Below, in pieces: positions 16,179-24,387 of a stretch of 64,000 nucleotides of DNA (its first letter is position 1; the number at the start of each line of letters is the position of its first letter). The notes below the pieces were generated by a model, which ran no database searches, was not told where the DNA came from, and saw only the letters and a list, made by a program, of their open reading frames with translations. A program made the position numbers and the translations under genes. The DNA is from an uncultured Acidobacteriia bacterium. GTDB taxonomy: Bacteria > Acidobacteriota > Terriglobia > Bryobacterales > Bryobacteraceae. The DNA lies in the NCBI GenBank assembly GCA_903907865.1, contig CAIVPR010000088.1:83811-147810 (forward strand). The letters are read 5' to 3'.

Positions 16179-17285
16179 TCAGTCAAACGTCTGCCAGAGT
16201 TCACGAACGGGGTCGAATACTGCAGCCGCATTGAACCGGCATAAAGTGACGGGGTGAGCTGTCTTTCGGCTCCCTGGTTCGACTGCCACCGTGTCTGGGG
16301 CATAGCCAGTGAAGCCTGTCGATTCGATTGAGGGACCATTCTTCCACTGCTCAGCTAGTTGCGGTAGGGCGCTCGGATTCGACCGCCTCCAACACCAAAG
16401 CTCCAGCAGACCCGCCGCAGTCGTCTCAAGCAGGGATTTGGTGCTCGCGATCAAGCTCCTCAGCGTAAGCCGCGCATCTTCGGTAAGGAGGAGCCTGTGG
16501 GGAGCGGCCACGAGAACTTCCACATCTGATCTGCCTGGATCGCGGGGAAGGAGGGCGACTCTTCGACCATTGAATCCGCGGAAGGGTGGGACGGGTACGA
16601 TGTGCCCATATTCCAATCGACGTCCACGATGAACGAGCATATTGCGGAAGTCGAGTGTCCAGTCGAGCCAGCCGGACGGGCCGCTCGAACAAATCCCCGA
16701 TTCCAGCACCTTGGCAAACTCGACCTGCCGAATTGTCCCATCGCTCTCGCCTGCTATCTGTCCGAGAAACTTCCGAACTACCTTGAAATCCGCCTTCAGG
16801 ATGCTGCATCTTAATGATGCGACTCCGATGATGACGCCCCCAAGGCAATCAAGAGCCGAGGCCAAGGCTCGGATGATTCCGCAGTAGTGCATCCGGACAA
16901 GCGTGGCGGCGTGCAGGTCGCGAGCGCAGTTTGGCGGCAGCGGCTCCGGCCTTGGCTTTCCGTCCTGGTCAATAATCACGGACTGCCAGCTTTCACGCTC
17001 GGACGCGTTTTCGTGCTCCAGCCAGTGCAACGCCGCTTCCATCATGTTTTCTTCCATGCTGCGCACGCAGCAATAGAGTTGATCAGCGATCAGGATGCGG
17101 CGTTTCGTTCCGGGACCGGGTGCCCACCAACCGATGCCATAAGGAGGCTCCTCTATGAAATCCCCGAAAATCTCCTCTTTCAAAGTCGCAACACTAGCCA
17201 ACTCCATGTCCAAGTCCATATTCTCTTTAGGGGGATGATAGTCTGGTGGATAGGGCGTGTCCAAGCTCGATGGAATTGGCATCAT
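16179..17285 (-). CDS. Uncharacterised protein, possible HEPN-like helical core
   Basis: A soluble protein of about 368 residues that I cannot assign to a family. A mostly helical middle carries ADQLYCCVRSMEENMMEAAL and LDWTLDFRNMLVHRGRRLEY. The RNMLVHRGRR string resembles the R-x4-6-H segment of HEPN-type domains, which would suggest RNA binding or cleavage, but this is speculative. No signal peptide or membrane segment. The reading frame stays open to 17555, but residues before 17285 come from the decayed M14 remnant in a wrong frame, so the start is placed at MMPIPSS. Its upstream region is therefore a rearrangement junction. Confidence 0.6.
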   Translation of the reverse strand: MMPIPSSLDTPYPPDYHPPKENMDLDMELASVATLKEEIFGDFIEEPPYGIGWWAPGPGTKRRILIADQLYCCVRSMEENMMEAALHWLEHENASERESWQSVIIDQDGKPRPEPLPPNCARDLHAATLVRMHYCGIIRALASALDCLGGVIIGVASLRCSILKADFKVVRKFLGQIAGESDGTIRQVEFAKVLESGICSSGPSGWLDWTLDFRNMLVHRGRRLEYGHIVPVPPFRGFNGRRVALLPRDPGRSDVEVLVAAPHRLLLTEDARLTLRSLIASTKSLLETTAAGLLELWCWRRSNPSALPQLAEQWKNGPSIESTGFTGYAPDTVAVEPGSRKTAHPVTLCRFNAAAVFDPVRELWQTFD

Positions 17286-17364
17286 ACCGACAGTATCGCT
17301 GATTGAGAAATGGCTTGGGTGACCTTGTCGACTTTCTCCGAACATTTTGGTCAGCCTAACCGCC

Positions 17365-17481
17365 TTAGATCCGAGCCCGGACACGGTCGGATGCGGCGGC
17401 GGCATTATCGAGGCGTGCGGTCGTCTCGTCCCACCGGAGCACCTTCCTATCTGTGCCTGCGCGGACGCCGTGGAATTGCTC
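17365..17481 (-). pseudogene. Remnant of a second M14 peptidase (N-terminal 38 codons)
   Basis: In the minus strand, 38 codons read EQFHGVRAGTDRKVLRWDET..., then NAAAASDRVRAR and a stop. This aligns without gaps to residues 35-72 of the intact M14 peptidase next door (EQFLGFRVGTDKKLVRWDKM..., KAAAASDRVRVR), with 24 of 38 identical. The DNA is also visibly similar to 15735-15851. The rest of the paralogue is gone and the unrelated gene at 16179-17285 begins just downstream. Confidence 0.75.
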
Positions 17482-17760
17482 GCGAACATCGCCGGGTGCG
17501 ACCACTCACCGGACACCGACATTGGACAATGGCGTGCGGTCGATTCCCGAGGCATAGCTCATGCCCGCATCATCGGCACCAAACACTGGGGCACCAAGAA
17601 TTGGCGGCAAATTTAGCCGCAGACATCCCGTCCAGAACCTGACATACTAGGGGCAGTGGCGCGGTAACGTTTGTTAGCCGCCGCGCCATCAGAAACCAGG
17701 CCAACCGGTTCAGCGTTCGAACCCGCCCAGCGCAGCAATCTGCGAGAAACCAAGGTTCCC
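17482..17760. other. Gap upstream of the transglutaminase operon
   Basis: About 280 bases with no convincing gene or strong promoter. It should hold the promoter of the transglutaminase operon. An in-frame extension back to 17671 exists but looks non-coding. Confidence 0.4.
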
Positions 17761-18588
17761 ATGCACTTCCGCGTCGGCTATGAACTGATTTACAGCTTTC
17801 CGCAACCGACACCGATCATCCTTGTCGTAAACATCCACGACTCGCGGGCGTCGGACATCATCGTCCCGGATCTAATCGCCACAGATCCATGGATTCCACT
17901 GACCTCCTACCGCGACGTTTTTCGAAACCAATGCAACCGTCTCATGGCTCCCGCCGGCCGGCTGAGGTTTTCGACCAACGCCATCGTGCGGGATAGCGGG
18001 GAGCCGGATCAGCAGCCATCCAACGCCACCCAAGATTCCGTGGAGGATCTGCCGGTAGATACCCTGGTGTTCCTGCTTGGCAGCCGCTATTGCGAAACCG
18101 ACCTGCTGAGTCCGATGGCATGGCAACTTTTTGGAGGCACCGAACCAGGGTACCCGAGGGTACAGGCCATTTACGACTATGTGCACAACCACATCCGGTT
18201 CGACTACCAGATGGCCAGCGCCACCCGCAGCGCCGCCCAGGCTTTTCAGCATCGGACGGGCGTATGCCGCGACTACGCGCATCTCGCGATCACGTTTTGC
18301 CGCTGCATGAACATTCCGGCGCGTTACTGCACGGGCTATCTGAGCGATATCGGAACAGCGTTGCCCTACCCGCCGGGCGATTTCGCGGCTTGGATGGAAG
18401 TTTGGGTGGGCGGACGCTGGCAGCTGTTCGACCCTCGGAACAACGTGCCGCGCATCGGCCGGATCTTGATGGCACGGGGCCGGGACGCTTCCGATGTCGC
18501 GATCGCCACCACGTTCGGCCCCAACTACTTGGAGAGTTTTCTGGTGTGGACCGACGAGATCCTTGAGGTGGCGCAAGCCAACAACTAA
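17761..18588 (+). CDS. Transglutaminase-like cysteine protease/amidase family protein (first of pair)
   Basis: A 275-residue protein. An N-terminal beta region (MHFRVGYELIYSFPQPTPII) is followed by a transglutaminase-like core with the nucleophile in HRTGVCRDYAHLAITFCR. The later FAAWMEVWVGGRWQLFDPRN holds the Asp. The position usually filled by the catalytic His before the AW of this strand is Ala; several relatives share an AW context here, so this may be a subfamily trait. No signal peptide. The ATG at 17761 is chosen for the conserved MHFRVGYE start. Its stop overlaps the next ATG by one base. Substrate unknown. Confidence 0.85.
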   Translation: MHFRVGYELIYSFPQPTPIILVVNIHDSRASDIIVPDLIATDPWIPLTSYRDVFRNQCNRLMAPAGRLRFSTNAIVRDSGEPDQQPSNATQDSVEDLPVDTLVFLLGSRYCETDLLSPMAWQLFGGTEPGYPRVQAIYDYVHNHIRFDYQMASATRSAAQAFQHRTGVCRDYAHLAITFCRCMNIPARYCTGYLSDIGTALPYPPGDFAAWMEVWVGGRWQLFDPRNNVPRIGRILMARGRDASDVAIATTFGPNYLESFLVWTDEILEVAQANN

Positions 18589-19493
18589 TGTCCTTCCTTA
18601 CGGTGCACCACACCACCACCTACCGTTACCGCGTGCCCGTCAGCCTGGGGGAACACCGGATGATGTTTCGCCCCCGCGAAAGTCACGATTTGCGGCTGAT
18701 CCGGACGAGTCTGGCGATCAGCCCCCAGCCTACCCACCTGCGCTGGCTGCACGATCCCTTCGACAACTCTGTTGCGGTAGCGGATTTCGAAGGGTCCACG
18801 AAGGAACTGCGCTTTGAAAGCACCGTGACGTTGGAGCACTTCGAAGTCTTCCCGCCGGAATACCCGCTCGAAGAGTACGCGCGCACCTATCCGTTCCGGT
18901 ATGCGGACGAAGACTTTCCAAGTTTGGGGTGCGCCTTGGCGCGGCAATATCCGGGTGATCGCGTTTCCAAATGGGCACTCCAGTTTCTGGATCCGGCGGA
19001 GAGTACGGGCACGATGAAGGTGCTCGGTGCCATGAACCGCGGAATTCAGGAGCAGTTCATATATACCCGCCGCGTGGAAAAGGGCGTACAAACCCCGGAA
19101 GAGACGCTCAAGTTCGGGCGTGGCAGTTGCCGCGATTTCGCAGTTCTTATGATGGAGGCGGCGCGGTCCTTGGGCGTCGCCGCGCGCTTTGTGAGCGGCT
19201 ATATATTTAGTCCCGGCTGTTCGAGTCCTGACTGTTCGGAGGTCGACGGGAGCGCGAAGCCGACGACGACTGGAGGCGGCGCGACACATGCTTGGATCCA
19301 GGCCTACCTGCCGGGCGCGGGTTGGATTGATTTCGACCCGACGAATTGCATCGTGGGTAACCGGAACCTGATCCGTGTGGCGGTCGCCTGGGCACCGGAA
19401 CATGTCTTGCCTTTGTGGGGAACCTACGCAGGTCCCGCAAACGCGTTCCTGGATATGGACGTCAGCGTGACGGTAACGGAAGCGAACGGGTGA
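18588..19493 (+). CDS. Transglutaminase-like protein with bacterial transglutaminase N-terminal region
   Basis: A 301-residue protein with the beta-sandwich N-terminal domain common to bacterial transglutaminase-like enzymes (LTVHHTTTYRYRVPVSLGEH). A full catalytic core follows: Cys in GRGSCRDFAVLMMEAARSLG, His in GGATHAWIQAYLPGAGWIDF, Asp in DPTN. It therefore has the complete triad that its partner upstream may lack. This family is often encoded with a second transglutaminase-like gene and amidohydrolases, with suggested but unproven peptide-modifying roles. It is coupled to both neighbours by overlapping stop/start codons. Confidence 0.9.
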   Translation: MSFLTVHHTTTYRYRVPVSLGEHRMMFRPRESHDLRLIRTSLAISPQPTHLRWLHDPFDNSVAVADFEGSTKELRFESTVTLEHFEVFPPEYPLEEYARTYPFRYADEDFPSLGCALARQYPGDRVSKWALQFLDPAESTGTMKVLGAMNRGIQEQFIYTRRVEKGVQTPEETLKFGRGSCRDFAVLMMEAARSLGVAARFVSGYIFSPGCSSPDCSEVDGSAKPTTTGGGATHAWIQAYLPGAGWIDFDPTNCIVGNRNLIRVAVAWAPEHVLPLWGTYAGPANAFLDMDVSVTVTEANG

Positions 19494-20209
19494 CGTTGAC
19501 GAGAGTCCTTCGCCCGCAGGGGTCCGGCCGGTATGTTCTGTTTTGCGACCACGCCAGTAACCACATTCCGAGTGAACTGAAGGATCTTGGCTTGCCCGCG
19601 CCCGAGCTCGAGCGGCACATTGCCTGGGATATCGGAGCGGCGGGTGTCACGGAGGCGCTTTCCGAGATTCTGGACGCGCCTGCGGTGCTGTCCGGCGTGT
19701 CGCGCCTCGTGATCGATTGCAATCGTCAATTGAACTGTCACGACCTCATTCCCGAGGCCAGCGATGGAACCGTGATTCCGGGGAATGTCGGGCTGACTGA
19801 GACTGAGAGAGCTTCCCGAATTGCGCGGTGGTTCCATTCCTATCATGATGCCGTCGAGGCCGTCCTTGCCGATCGGGAGTCTCGGGGGATACCGACGGTC
19901 GCGATCTCCGTGCATTCCATGACTGCCTGTCTGGGAGGTGGTAGTCCGAGGCCGTGGCAGATTTCCCTGTCGAGTGGTCTCGACCGTACGATGACCGACC
20001 CTACACTCGCTGCGCTGCGCCGACCGGGTGACGTGGTGGTGGGGGACAACGAGCCTTACGACATGGATCCGGCGGTGGACTACAGCACTCCCTTCCACGC
20101 TTTGCGCCGGGAATTGCAGTATCTTCAGGTGGAGTTCCGGCAGGACGAGATTGCCGATGTGGAGGGCCAGGTTCGATGGGCGCGGCGTTTCGCGGAAGCG
20201 CTTGGGTGA
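19490..20209 (+). CDS. N-formylglutamate amidohydrolase family protein
   Basis: A 239-residue metallohydrolase of the FGase family. Typical strings are YVLFCDHASNHIPSEL, HIAWDIGAAGVTEALSE, RLVIDCNRQLN and AISVHSMTACLGG, covering the likely metal ligands. True N-formylglutamate hydrolases act in histidine degradation. Here no hut genes adjoin, and the gene is coupled to two transglutaminase-like genes (GTGA overlap at 19490). A role on another formyl- or amide-containing substrate is therefore more likely. The GTG at 19490 gives the overlap; an upstream extension to 19415 would run inside the previous gene. Confidence 0.88.
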   Translation: MTLTRVLRPQGSGRYVLFCDHASNHIPSELKDLGLPAPELERHIAWDIGAAGVTEALSEILDAPAVLSGVSRLVIDCNRQLNCHDLIPEASDGTVIPGNVGLTETERASRIARWFHSYHDAVEAVLADRESRGIPTVAISVHSMTACLGGGSPRPWQISLSSGLDRTMTDPTLAALRRPGDVVVGDNEPYDMDPAVDYSTPFHALRRELQYLQVEFRQDEIADVEGQVRWARRFAEALG

Positions 20210-20284
20210 CAGGCATCTGTTGAATCGACAACGGTTCGCCGTGGAGCGGAGACCCTCTGGTCCGGGGGCACGAGCGGTTCCGGG

Positions 20285-20623
20285 TCAAATCTCCATCACC
20301 AAACGCAGCCCTTGGTCCACTCGCTCCATGGTCTTTCGTGGCAAGGTACCCGAGAACTCGGCCATGAACCGCCGATCCACGGTGAGGATTTGAGAGACGT
20401 TGACGACCGACTCCCGCGTCAACCCTGCGGTGCCAACTGGCAGGCAGACATTTCCGGGCGCGGCGGCAATCCCGAGATTCGACGAAATGATCGCGATCAG
20501 GACAGTCTGGATTCGGCTGGCATTGAAACTATCGGCCTGAATGATCAGGGCGGGTCGGCGAAAACCCGGCTCGCTACCTCTTGGCTCCGGCAAGTCTGCC
20601 CACCAAATCTCACCGCGCCGCAT
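20285..20623 (-). CDS. MazF/PemK-family mRNA interferase toxin
   Basis: A 112-residue toxin with the MazF SH3-like barrel layout: RRGEIWWADLPEPRGSEPGF, RRPALIIQADSFN, TVLIAIISSN, then VNVSQILTVDRRFM. Such toxins cleave mRNA at short sequence sites. The antitoxin gene ends three bases upstream, a standard antitoxin-first operon. It converges on the N-formylglutamate amidohydrolase family gene across a 75-base gap. Confidence 0.92.
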   Translation of the reverse strand: MRRGEIWWADLPEPRGSEPGFRRPALIIQADSFNASRIQTVLIAIISSNLGIAAAPGNVCLPVGTAGLTRESVVNVSQILTVDRRFMAEFSGTLPRKTMERVDQGLRLVMEI

Positions 20624-20626
20624 GGC

Positions 20627-20863
20627 TCACCAAGCCTCTTTCGGTATTGATTTCAGCGCCGCGGCGATCATTGCTGGTTCTACTGCCGACACCTGCTGCG
20701 AATACACCTCGTCCAACGCCGACGTAATTTCGCTGGGAGTTCGCCGGTCGAGAAACTCCTCGAGTGCGACTGAATAAAGTCGGCTACGGGTCATTCTTAG
20801 GTCACGCGCCGAGTCCTCAGCGCGACGGTAGAGCTCATCGGATATCGAAACAACGGCCTTCAC
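20627..20863 (-). CDS. Antitoxin of the MazF-type pair (ribbon-helix-helix-like)
   Basis: A 78-residue protein beginning VKAVVSISDELYRRAEDSAR. The beta strand plus two helices at the start is a ribbon-helix-helix DNA-binding fold, and the C-terminal half (SALDEVYSQQVSAVEPAM) should bind the toxin. The GTG at 20863 is the start that gives this fold, and the stop is three bases from the mazF-like start. The same frame stays open far upstream, but that extension is antisense to the aldehyde dehydrogenase gene and is not coding. Confidence 0.85.
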   Translation of the reverse strand: MKAVVSISDELYRRAEDSARDLRMTRSRLYSVALEEFLDRRTPSEITSALDEVYSQQVSAVEPAMIAAALKSIPKEAW

Positions 20864-20924
20864 ACCTCGGAGTATACCGCCGCTCCAGCCGTGGGAAACA
20901 CCGCCATTCGATAAGCTACGGGGT

Positions 20925-22340
20925 ATGACCGAATACCCGATGTGGATCGACGGGGCCGAAGTGCGCACCTCCGAAGCCCGCCCCGTGCGCGTGCCTTTCG
21001 ACGGAGGGGTCGCCGGGCAGATCTTCCTTGCCGGTGCCGAGCAGGTGGATGCCGCCGTGGCCGCCGCCAAGCGCGCCGCACCTTTAATGAAGGCGACGAG
21101 CCGGCACGAGCGGTATACGATTCTGTCGTCCTCCCATCGGATCCTGGGTGAGCGCAGGGAAGAGATGGCTCGGGCGATTTCCAGCGAGTCCGGCAAGCCG
21201 ATCCGAGAGGCGCGGGTCGAGGTGGAGCGCGGCATGATGACGCTGCTCTTCTCCGCCGAGGAGGCGCACAGGCTACATGGCGAGGAAGTGCCTCTTGACG
21301 CCCATCCCGGCGGCAAGGGGAAGACCGGACTGCTGGTGCGCGAGCCGCTGGGGGTGATCGCGGCCATCACGCCGTTCAATTTCCCGCTGAACCTGGCGCT
21401 GCACAAGATCGGGCCCGCCATCGCTGCGGGGAATACCATCGTCCACAAGCCCGCGTCGACCACGCCCATCAGCGGCATCTTGCTGGCGCGGATTTTCCAC
21501 GACGCCGGGCTGCCCGCGGGTGCCCTGAACGTGGTGACCGGGCCAGGCGGAATCGTCGGAGACGCGCTGACTGTGGATCCGAGGGTCGCGATGGTGACCT
21601 TCACCGGCAGCCCGGAGGTCGGGCTGCGGATCCGGAACCTGGCGGGGCTGAAACGGGTCACGCTGGAGCTGGGGTCGAACTCGGCGGTGATCATCGAGGC
21701 TGACGCGGACCTCGACAAGGCGATCCCGAAGTGCGTGGCCGGGGCGTTCGCGCATTCCGGGCAGGTATGCATCTCCGTGCAGCGGATTTTCGCGCAAGAA
21801 TCCGTGGTCGACCAAGTGGTGGAACGGATGGCGGAGATCGCGTCGAAGATGCGGATCGGGCATCCGCTGGAGGACGCGACCGAGATCAGTTCGCTGATCA
21901 CCGAGGACGAGGCCAAGCGCGTGGAATTGTGGATCGGCGAGGCGCGCGACGGCGGTGCCAGCGTGGTGACCGGCGGCGACCGCAGCGGCACTACGATTGC
22001 CCCGACGATCTTGCGGGACGTTCCGGCGGTGGCGAAGCTCTGCGCGAAAGAGGCCTTCGGGCCGGTGGTGGTGGTGAATTCGTACCGCACACTGGACGAC
22101 GCCATCGCGATGGTGAACGATTCCGACTACGGCCTCCAGGCTGGAATGTACACGCGCGATCTGGAAAAGGCCTTCCGGGCCGCGCGCGAGGTGCACGTCG
22201 GCGGCTTCCATATCAACGAGATCCCGGCGTGGCGCGTCGACCAGATGCCCTACGGTGGCGTGAAGCTTTCGGGAACCGGCCGGGAGGGTCCGAAGTACGC
22301 CGTCGAGGAAATGACGGAACTGAAATTGATCAGCTGGTGA
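20925..22340 (+). CDS. NAD(P)-dependent aldehyde dehydrogenase
   Basis: A 471-residue ALDH-superfamily enzyme oxidising an aldehyde to an acid. Seen are the cofactor-binding ITPFNFPLNLALHKIGPA, HKPASTTP, FTGSPEVG, the general-base Glu in LELGSNSAVI, the catalytic Cys in HSGQVCISVQR, and the C-terminal EAFGPVVVV. It is closest in style to the lactaldehyde/succinate-semialdehyde branch, but the substrate cannot be fixed. It is divergent from the MazF-type pair; only about 60 bases separate the two starts. Confidence 0.93.
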   Translation: MTEYPMWIDGAEVRTSEARPVRVPFDGGVAGQIFLAGAEQVDAAVAAAKRAAPLMKATSRHERYTILSSSHRILGERREEMARAISSESGKPIREARVEVERGMMTLLFSAEEAHRLHGEEVPLDAHPGGKGKTGLLVREPLGVIAAITPFNFPLNLALHKIGPAIAAGNTIVHKPASTTPISGILLARIFHDAGLPAGALNVVTGPGGIVGDALTVDPRVAMVTFTGSPEVGLRIRNLAGLKRVTLELGSNSAVIIEADADLDKAIPKCVAGAFAHSGQVCISVQRIFAQESVVDQVVERMAEIASKMRIGHPLEDATEISSLITEDEAKRVELWIGEARDGGASVVTGGDRSGTTIAPTILRDVPAVAKLCAKEAFGPVVVVNSYRTLDDAIAMVNDSDYGLQAGMYTRDLEKAFRAAREVHVGGFHINEIPAWRVDQMPYGGVKLSGTGREGPKYAVEEMTELKLISW

Positions 22341-22350
22341 CGTTTTTGAA

Positions 22351-22992
22351 GTGCGTGCGTCGAAAGAAAACGAGATGTACGCGGAAACGCTGAGCACAAG
22401 AATCGTGGCAACAGTGCCGAGCATGGACGAAGCCAGCCTGATCCGGGCGGCCCAAAAGGGCGATCAGGACGCTTTCGAGCGATTGGTGCGCACGTACGAC
22501 CAGAGTGTGCTGCGCATCGCGATGAACCTGCTGCGCGCACCCGAAGAAGCCCGCGACGTCTACCAAGAGACCTTCCTCAAGGTTTACAAGAACCTGAACT
22601 CGTTCCGATTCGACTGCTCGTTCCACACCTGGCTGTATCGGATCGCCACCAACATCTGCCTCGACCATCTGCGACGACGCAAGGTGCGGCGGGAGGAATC
22701 GGCCGTGGCGGAGACCTCGGAGGGCACGGTGGACAGGATGTCGACGTTCGTTGAATCGGCCCCGCATGCCAACCCGGAACGGCAGACGTGGAACCGGCAG
22801 CTTTCGAGCAAGATTTCCGGCGCGCTGGAGGATTTGACGCCGCGCGAGCGCACGGTGTTCGAGTTGCGGCATTACGAAGGTTTGAGACTGCGGGCCATCG
22901 GCGAGATGCTGGGCACCACCGAGGAAGCAGCCAAGAACTGCCTGTTCCGGGCCACGCAGAAGATGAGGGTAAGTTTGGAGTCGTTCGCATGA
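22351..22992 (+). CDS. ECF-family RNA polymerase sigma factor
   Basis: A sigma factor of about 205-213 residues with region 2 (DQDAFERLVRTYDQSVLRIA, ARDVYQETFLKVYKNL, FHTWLYRIATNICLDHLRRR) and region 4 (LTPRERTVFELRHYEGLRLR, EMLGTTEEAAKNCLFRATQKM). These recognise an alternative -10/-35 promoter set. MYAETLS at 22375 is an alternative start. Its stop overlaps the ATG of a zinc-finger membrane protein, the usual sigma/anti-sigma arrangement. The gene starts 10 bases after the aldehyde dehydrogenase stop, so it may be co-transcribed with it. Confidence 0.95.
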   Translation: MRASKENEMYAETLSTRIVATVPSMDEASLIRAAQKGDQDAFERLVRTYDQSVLRIAMNLLRAPEEARDVYQETFLKVYKNLNSFRFDCSFHTWLYRIATNICLDHLRRRKVRREESAVAETSEGTVDRMSTFVESAPHANPERQTWNRQLSSKISGALEDLTPRERTVFELRHYEGLRLRAIGEMLGTTEEAAKNCLFRATQKMRVSLESFA

Positions 22993-23921
22993 GCCGGGTT
23001 TTGGATTGTACGGAAATCGTGAATGAGATTCCGTTCTACTGCTACGGCGAGGTGTCGTCGGAAGTGGAGGAGCGGATCGAGGCGCATTTGGCGGCCTGTG
23101 CCGGGTGCCGGGGTGAGTTGGCGCGGCACAAGGCATTCCTGGAGTTGATGGACGCACGCGAAGTGCCCGCATCTGTACTGGGCGAGGACGCGATGCTGGC
23201 GTCCTGTAGGGCGACGTTGCGGGGTGCGGTGGCGGCGGAATCGGAGCCACGGAGTTCCGGTTGGCTGAACGCGCTGCGGAACTTCTCGCGGTTCCAGATC
23301 CCGTTCCAAGTGCCGGTTGGCGCGGTGGCGCTGGTGGCGCTCGGGTTCCTTGCGGCAAGGGTGACGCCGGTGCGGTTCGGCGGCGTGGCACAGGCTGGCG
23401 TGGGAGACGCGATGTTTTCCAACATCCGGTCGGTCGAGGCCGATCCCGGCGGCGGGGTGCGGATCGCCGTGGATGAGGTTCGTCGGCGGGTGGTGACCGG
23501 GAGTCCGCGCGATGCGCAGATCCAGGAACTGCTGGTGTCGGCGGTGCGCGAGGAGTCGAATCCTGGCCTGCGGGTGGAATCGATTTCGATTCTGAAGGAC
23601 GGTGCCGATCTGGAGTCTGTGCGGACGGCGCTGCTCGACGCGTTGACACACGACCCGAATCCGGGTGTGCGGTTGAAGGCGCTCGATGGGCTCAAGGGCT
23701 GGGCGGGGAATCCGGTGGTGCGGCGGCGGCTGGCGGAAGTGTTGCTGAGGGACGACAACCCCGGGGTGCGGATCCAGGCGATCGACCTGCTGACTGCGCA
23801 CCGCGACGATTCGATTGTCGGGGTGCTGCAGAATGTGGTGCAACGCGAGGACAACGACTACGTGCGGACGCGGACCACGAAGTTGCTGGAGGAGATGGGC
23901 GCGTCGGTGGGGACGTATTGA
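22989..23921 (+). CDS. Membrane zinc-finger anti-sigma factor with HEAT-repeat exterior
   Basis: A 310-residue protein. The N-terminal anti-sigma zinc finger has the HX3CX2C pattern (H33, C37, C40 in AHLAACAGC). One membrane helix follows near residue 110 (VPVGAVALVALGFLAARV). About 180 residues of HEAT-like repeats then carry DP/DN-NPGVRL/IQAIDLL units, with three to four copies visible. The zinc finger should hold the ECF sigma factor encoded just upstream (ATGA overlap), and the HEAT part would lie outside the membrane as a sensor. HEAT repeats on an anti-sigma factor are uncommon. The ATG at 22989 is chosen for the overlap and the complete finger. Confidence 0.85.
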   Translation: MSRVLDCTEIVNEIPFYCYGEVSSEVEERIEAHLAACAGCRGELARHKAFLELMDAREVPASVLGEDAMLASCRATLRGAVAAESEPRSSGWLNALRNFSRFQIPFQVPVGAVALVALGFLAARVTPVRFGGVAQAGVGDAMFSNIRSVEADPGGGVRIAVDEVRRRVVTGSPRDAQIQELLVSAVREESNPGLRVESISILKDGADLESVRTALLDALTHDPNPGVRLKALDGLKGWAGNPVVRRRLAEVLLRDDNPGVRIQAIDLLTAHRDDSIVGVLQNVVQREDNDYVRTRTTKLLEEMGASVGTY

Positions 23922-23923
23922 GT

Positions 23924-24277
23924 ATGGACGGGGATCAGGCGCGCCGGTTCGCCGCGGAATGGATCGCGGCTTGGAACAGCCACAATCTAGATGCTGTCCT
24001 GGAGCACTACGACGATTCGGTGCGGCTGACGTCGCCCGCGGCGGCGCGGATCCTAGGGGATCCGGCCGGCACTATCGAAGGCAAGGCCGCGTTGCGGGCA
24101 TACTTCGCGCGGGCACTTGAGGTGTATCCGGATTTGCAGTTTGAGCTCATGGACGTGATGTGGGGCTTGGCGAGTGTCGTTCTGTACTACAGGAACCAAG
24201 TGGGCACATGTGGAGAGTTCATGGAGTTGAACGTGGTGGGGAAGGTTGTGCGGGTCGTGGCGAACTACGCGGGTTAG
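23924..24277 (+). CDS. SnoaL/NTF2-like small protein
   Basis: A 117-residue cone-shaped alpha+beta fold: ARRFAAEWIAAWNSHNLDAV, LEHYDDSVRLTSP, GTIEGKAALRAYFARAL, then three strands. The family includes ketosteroid-isomerase-like enzymes and many binding proteins; no active-site assignment is possible here. It starts at, or slightly before, an ATG immediately after the anti-sigma stop and is probably the last gene of the sigma operon. Confidence 0.8.
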   Translation: MDGDQARRFAAEWIAAWNSHNLDAVLEHYDDSVRLTSPAAARILGDPAGTIEGKAALRAYFARALEVYPDLQFELMDVMWGLASVVLYYRNQVGTCGEFMELNVVGKVVRVVANYAG

Positions 24278-24387
24278 GGGCATCGAAAGCTACCACCCAC
24301 AGGTATGGCCCTTCTGCTCTAGAATTGGATTTGAGCACGCCGTGGGGCTGGCGGTTCCACGACTGGATTGCTCCCGATCTTATTCAC

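Noticed and set aside
17286..17555. Long N-terminal extension of the uncharacterised protein at 16179
   Set aside because: These codons are the M14 remnant read in a wrong frame, so the start was moved to 17285.
20864..22105. Upstream extension of the MazF-partner antitoxin
   Set aside because: Antisense to the aldehyde dehydrogenase; only the last 78 codons from GTG 20863 have an antitoxin fold.
22316..22345. Possible ECF-type promoter (GGAACT) before the sigma factor gene
   Set aside because: A GGAACT is present, but no matching -10 at the expected spacing was found; it is inside the aldehyde dehydrogenase end.
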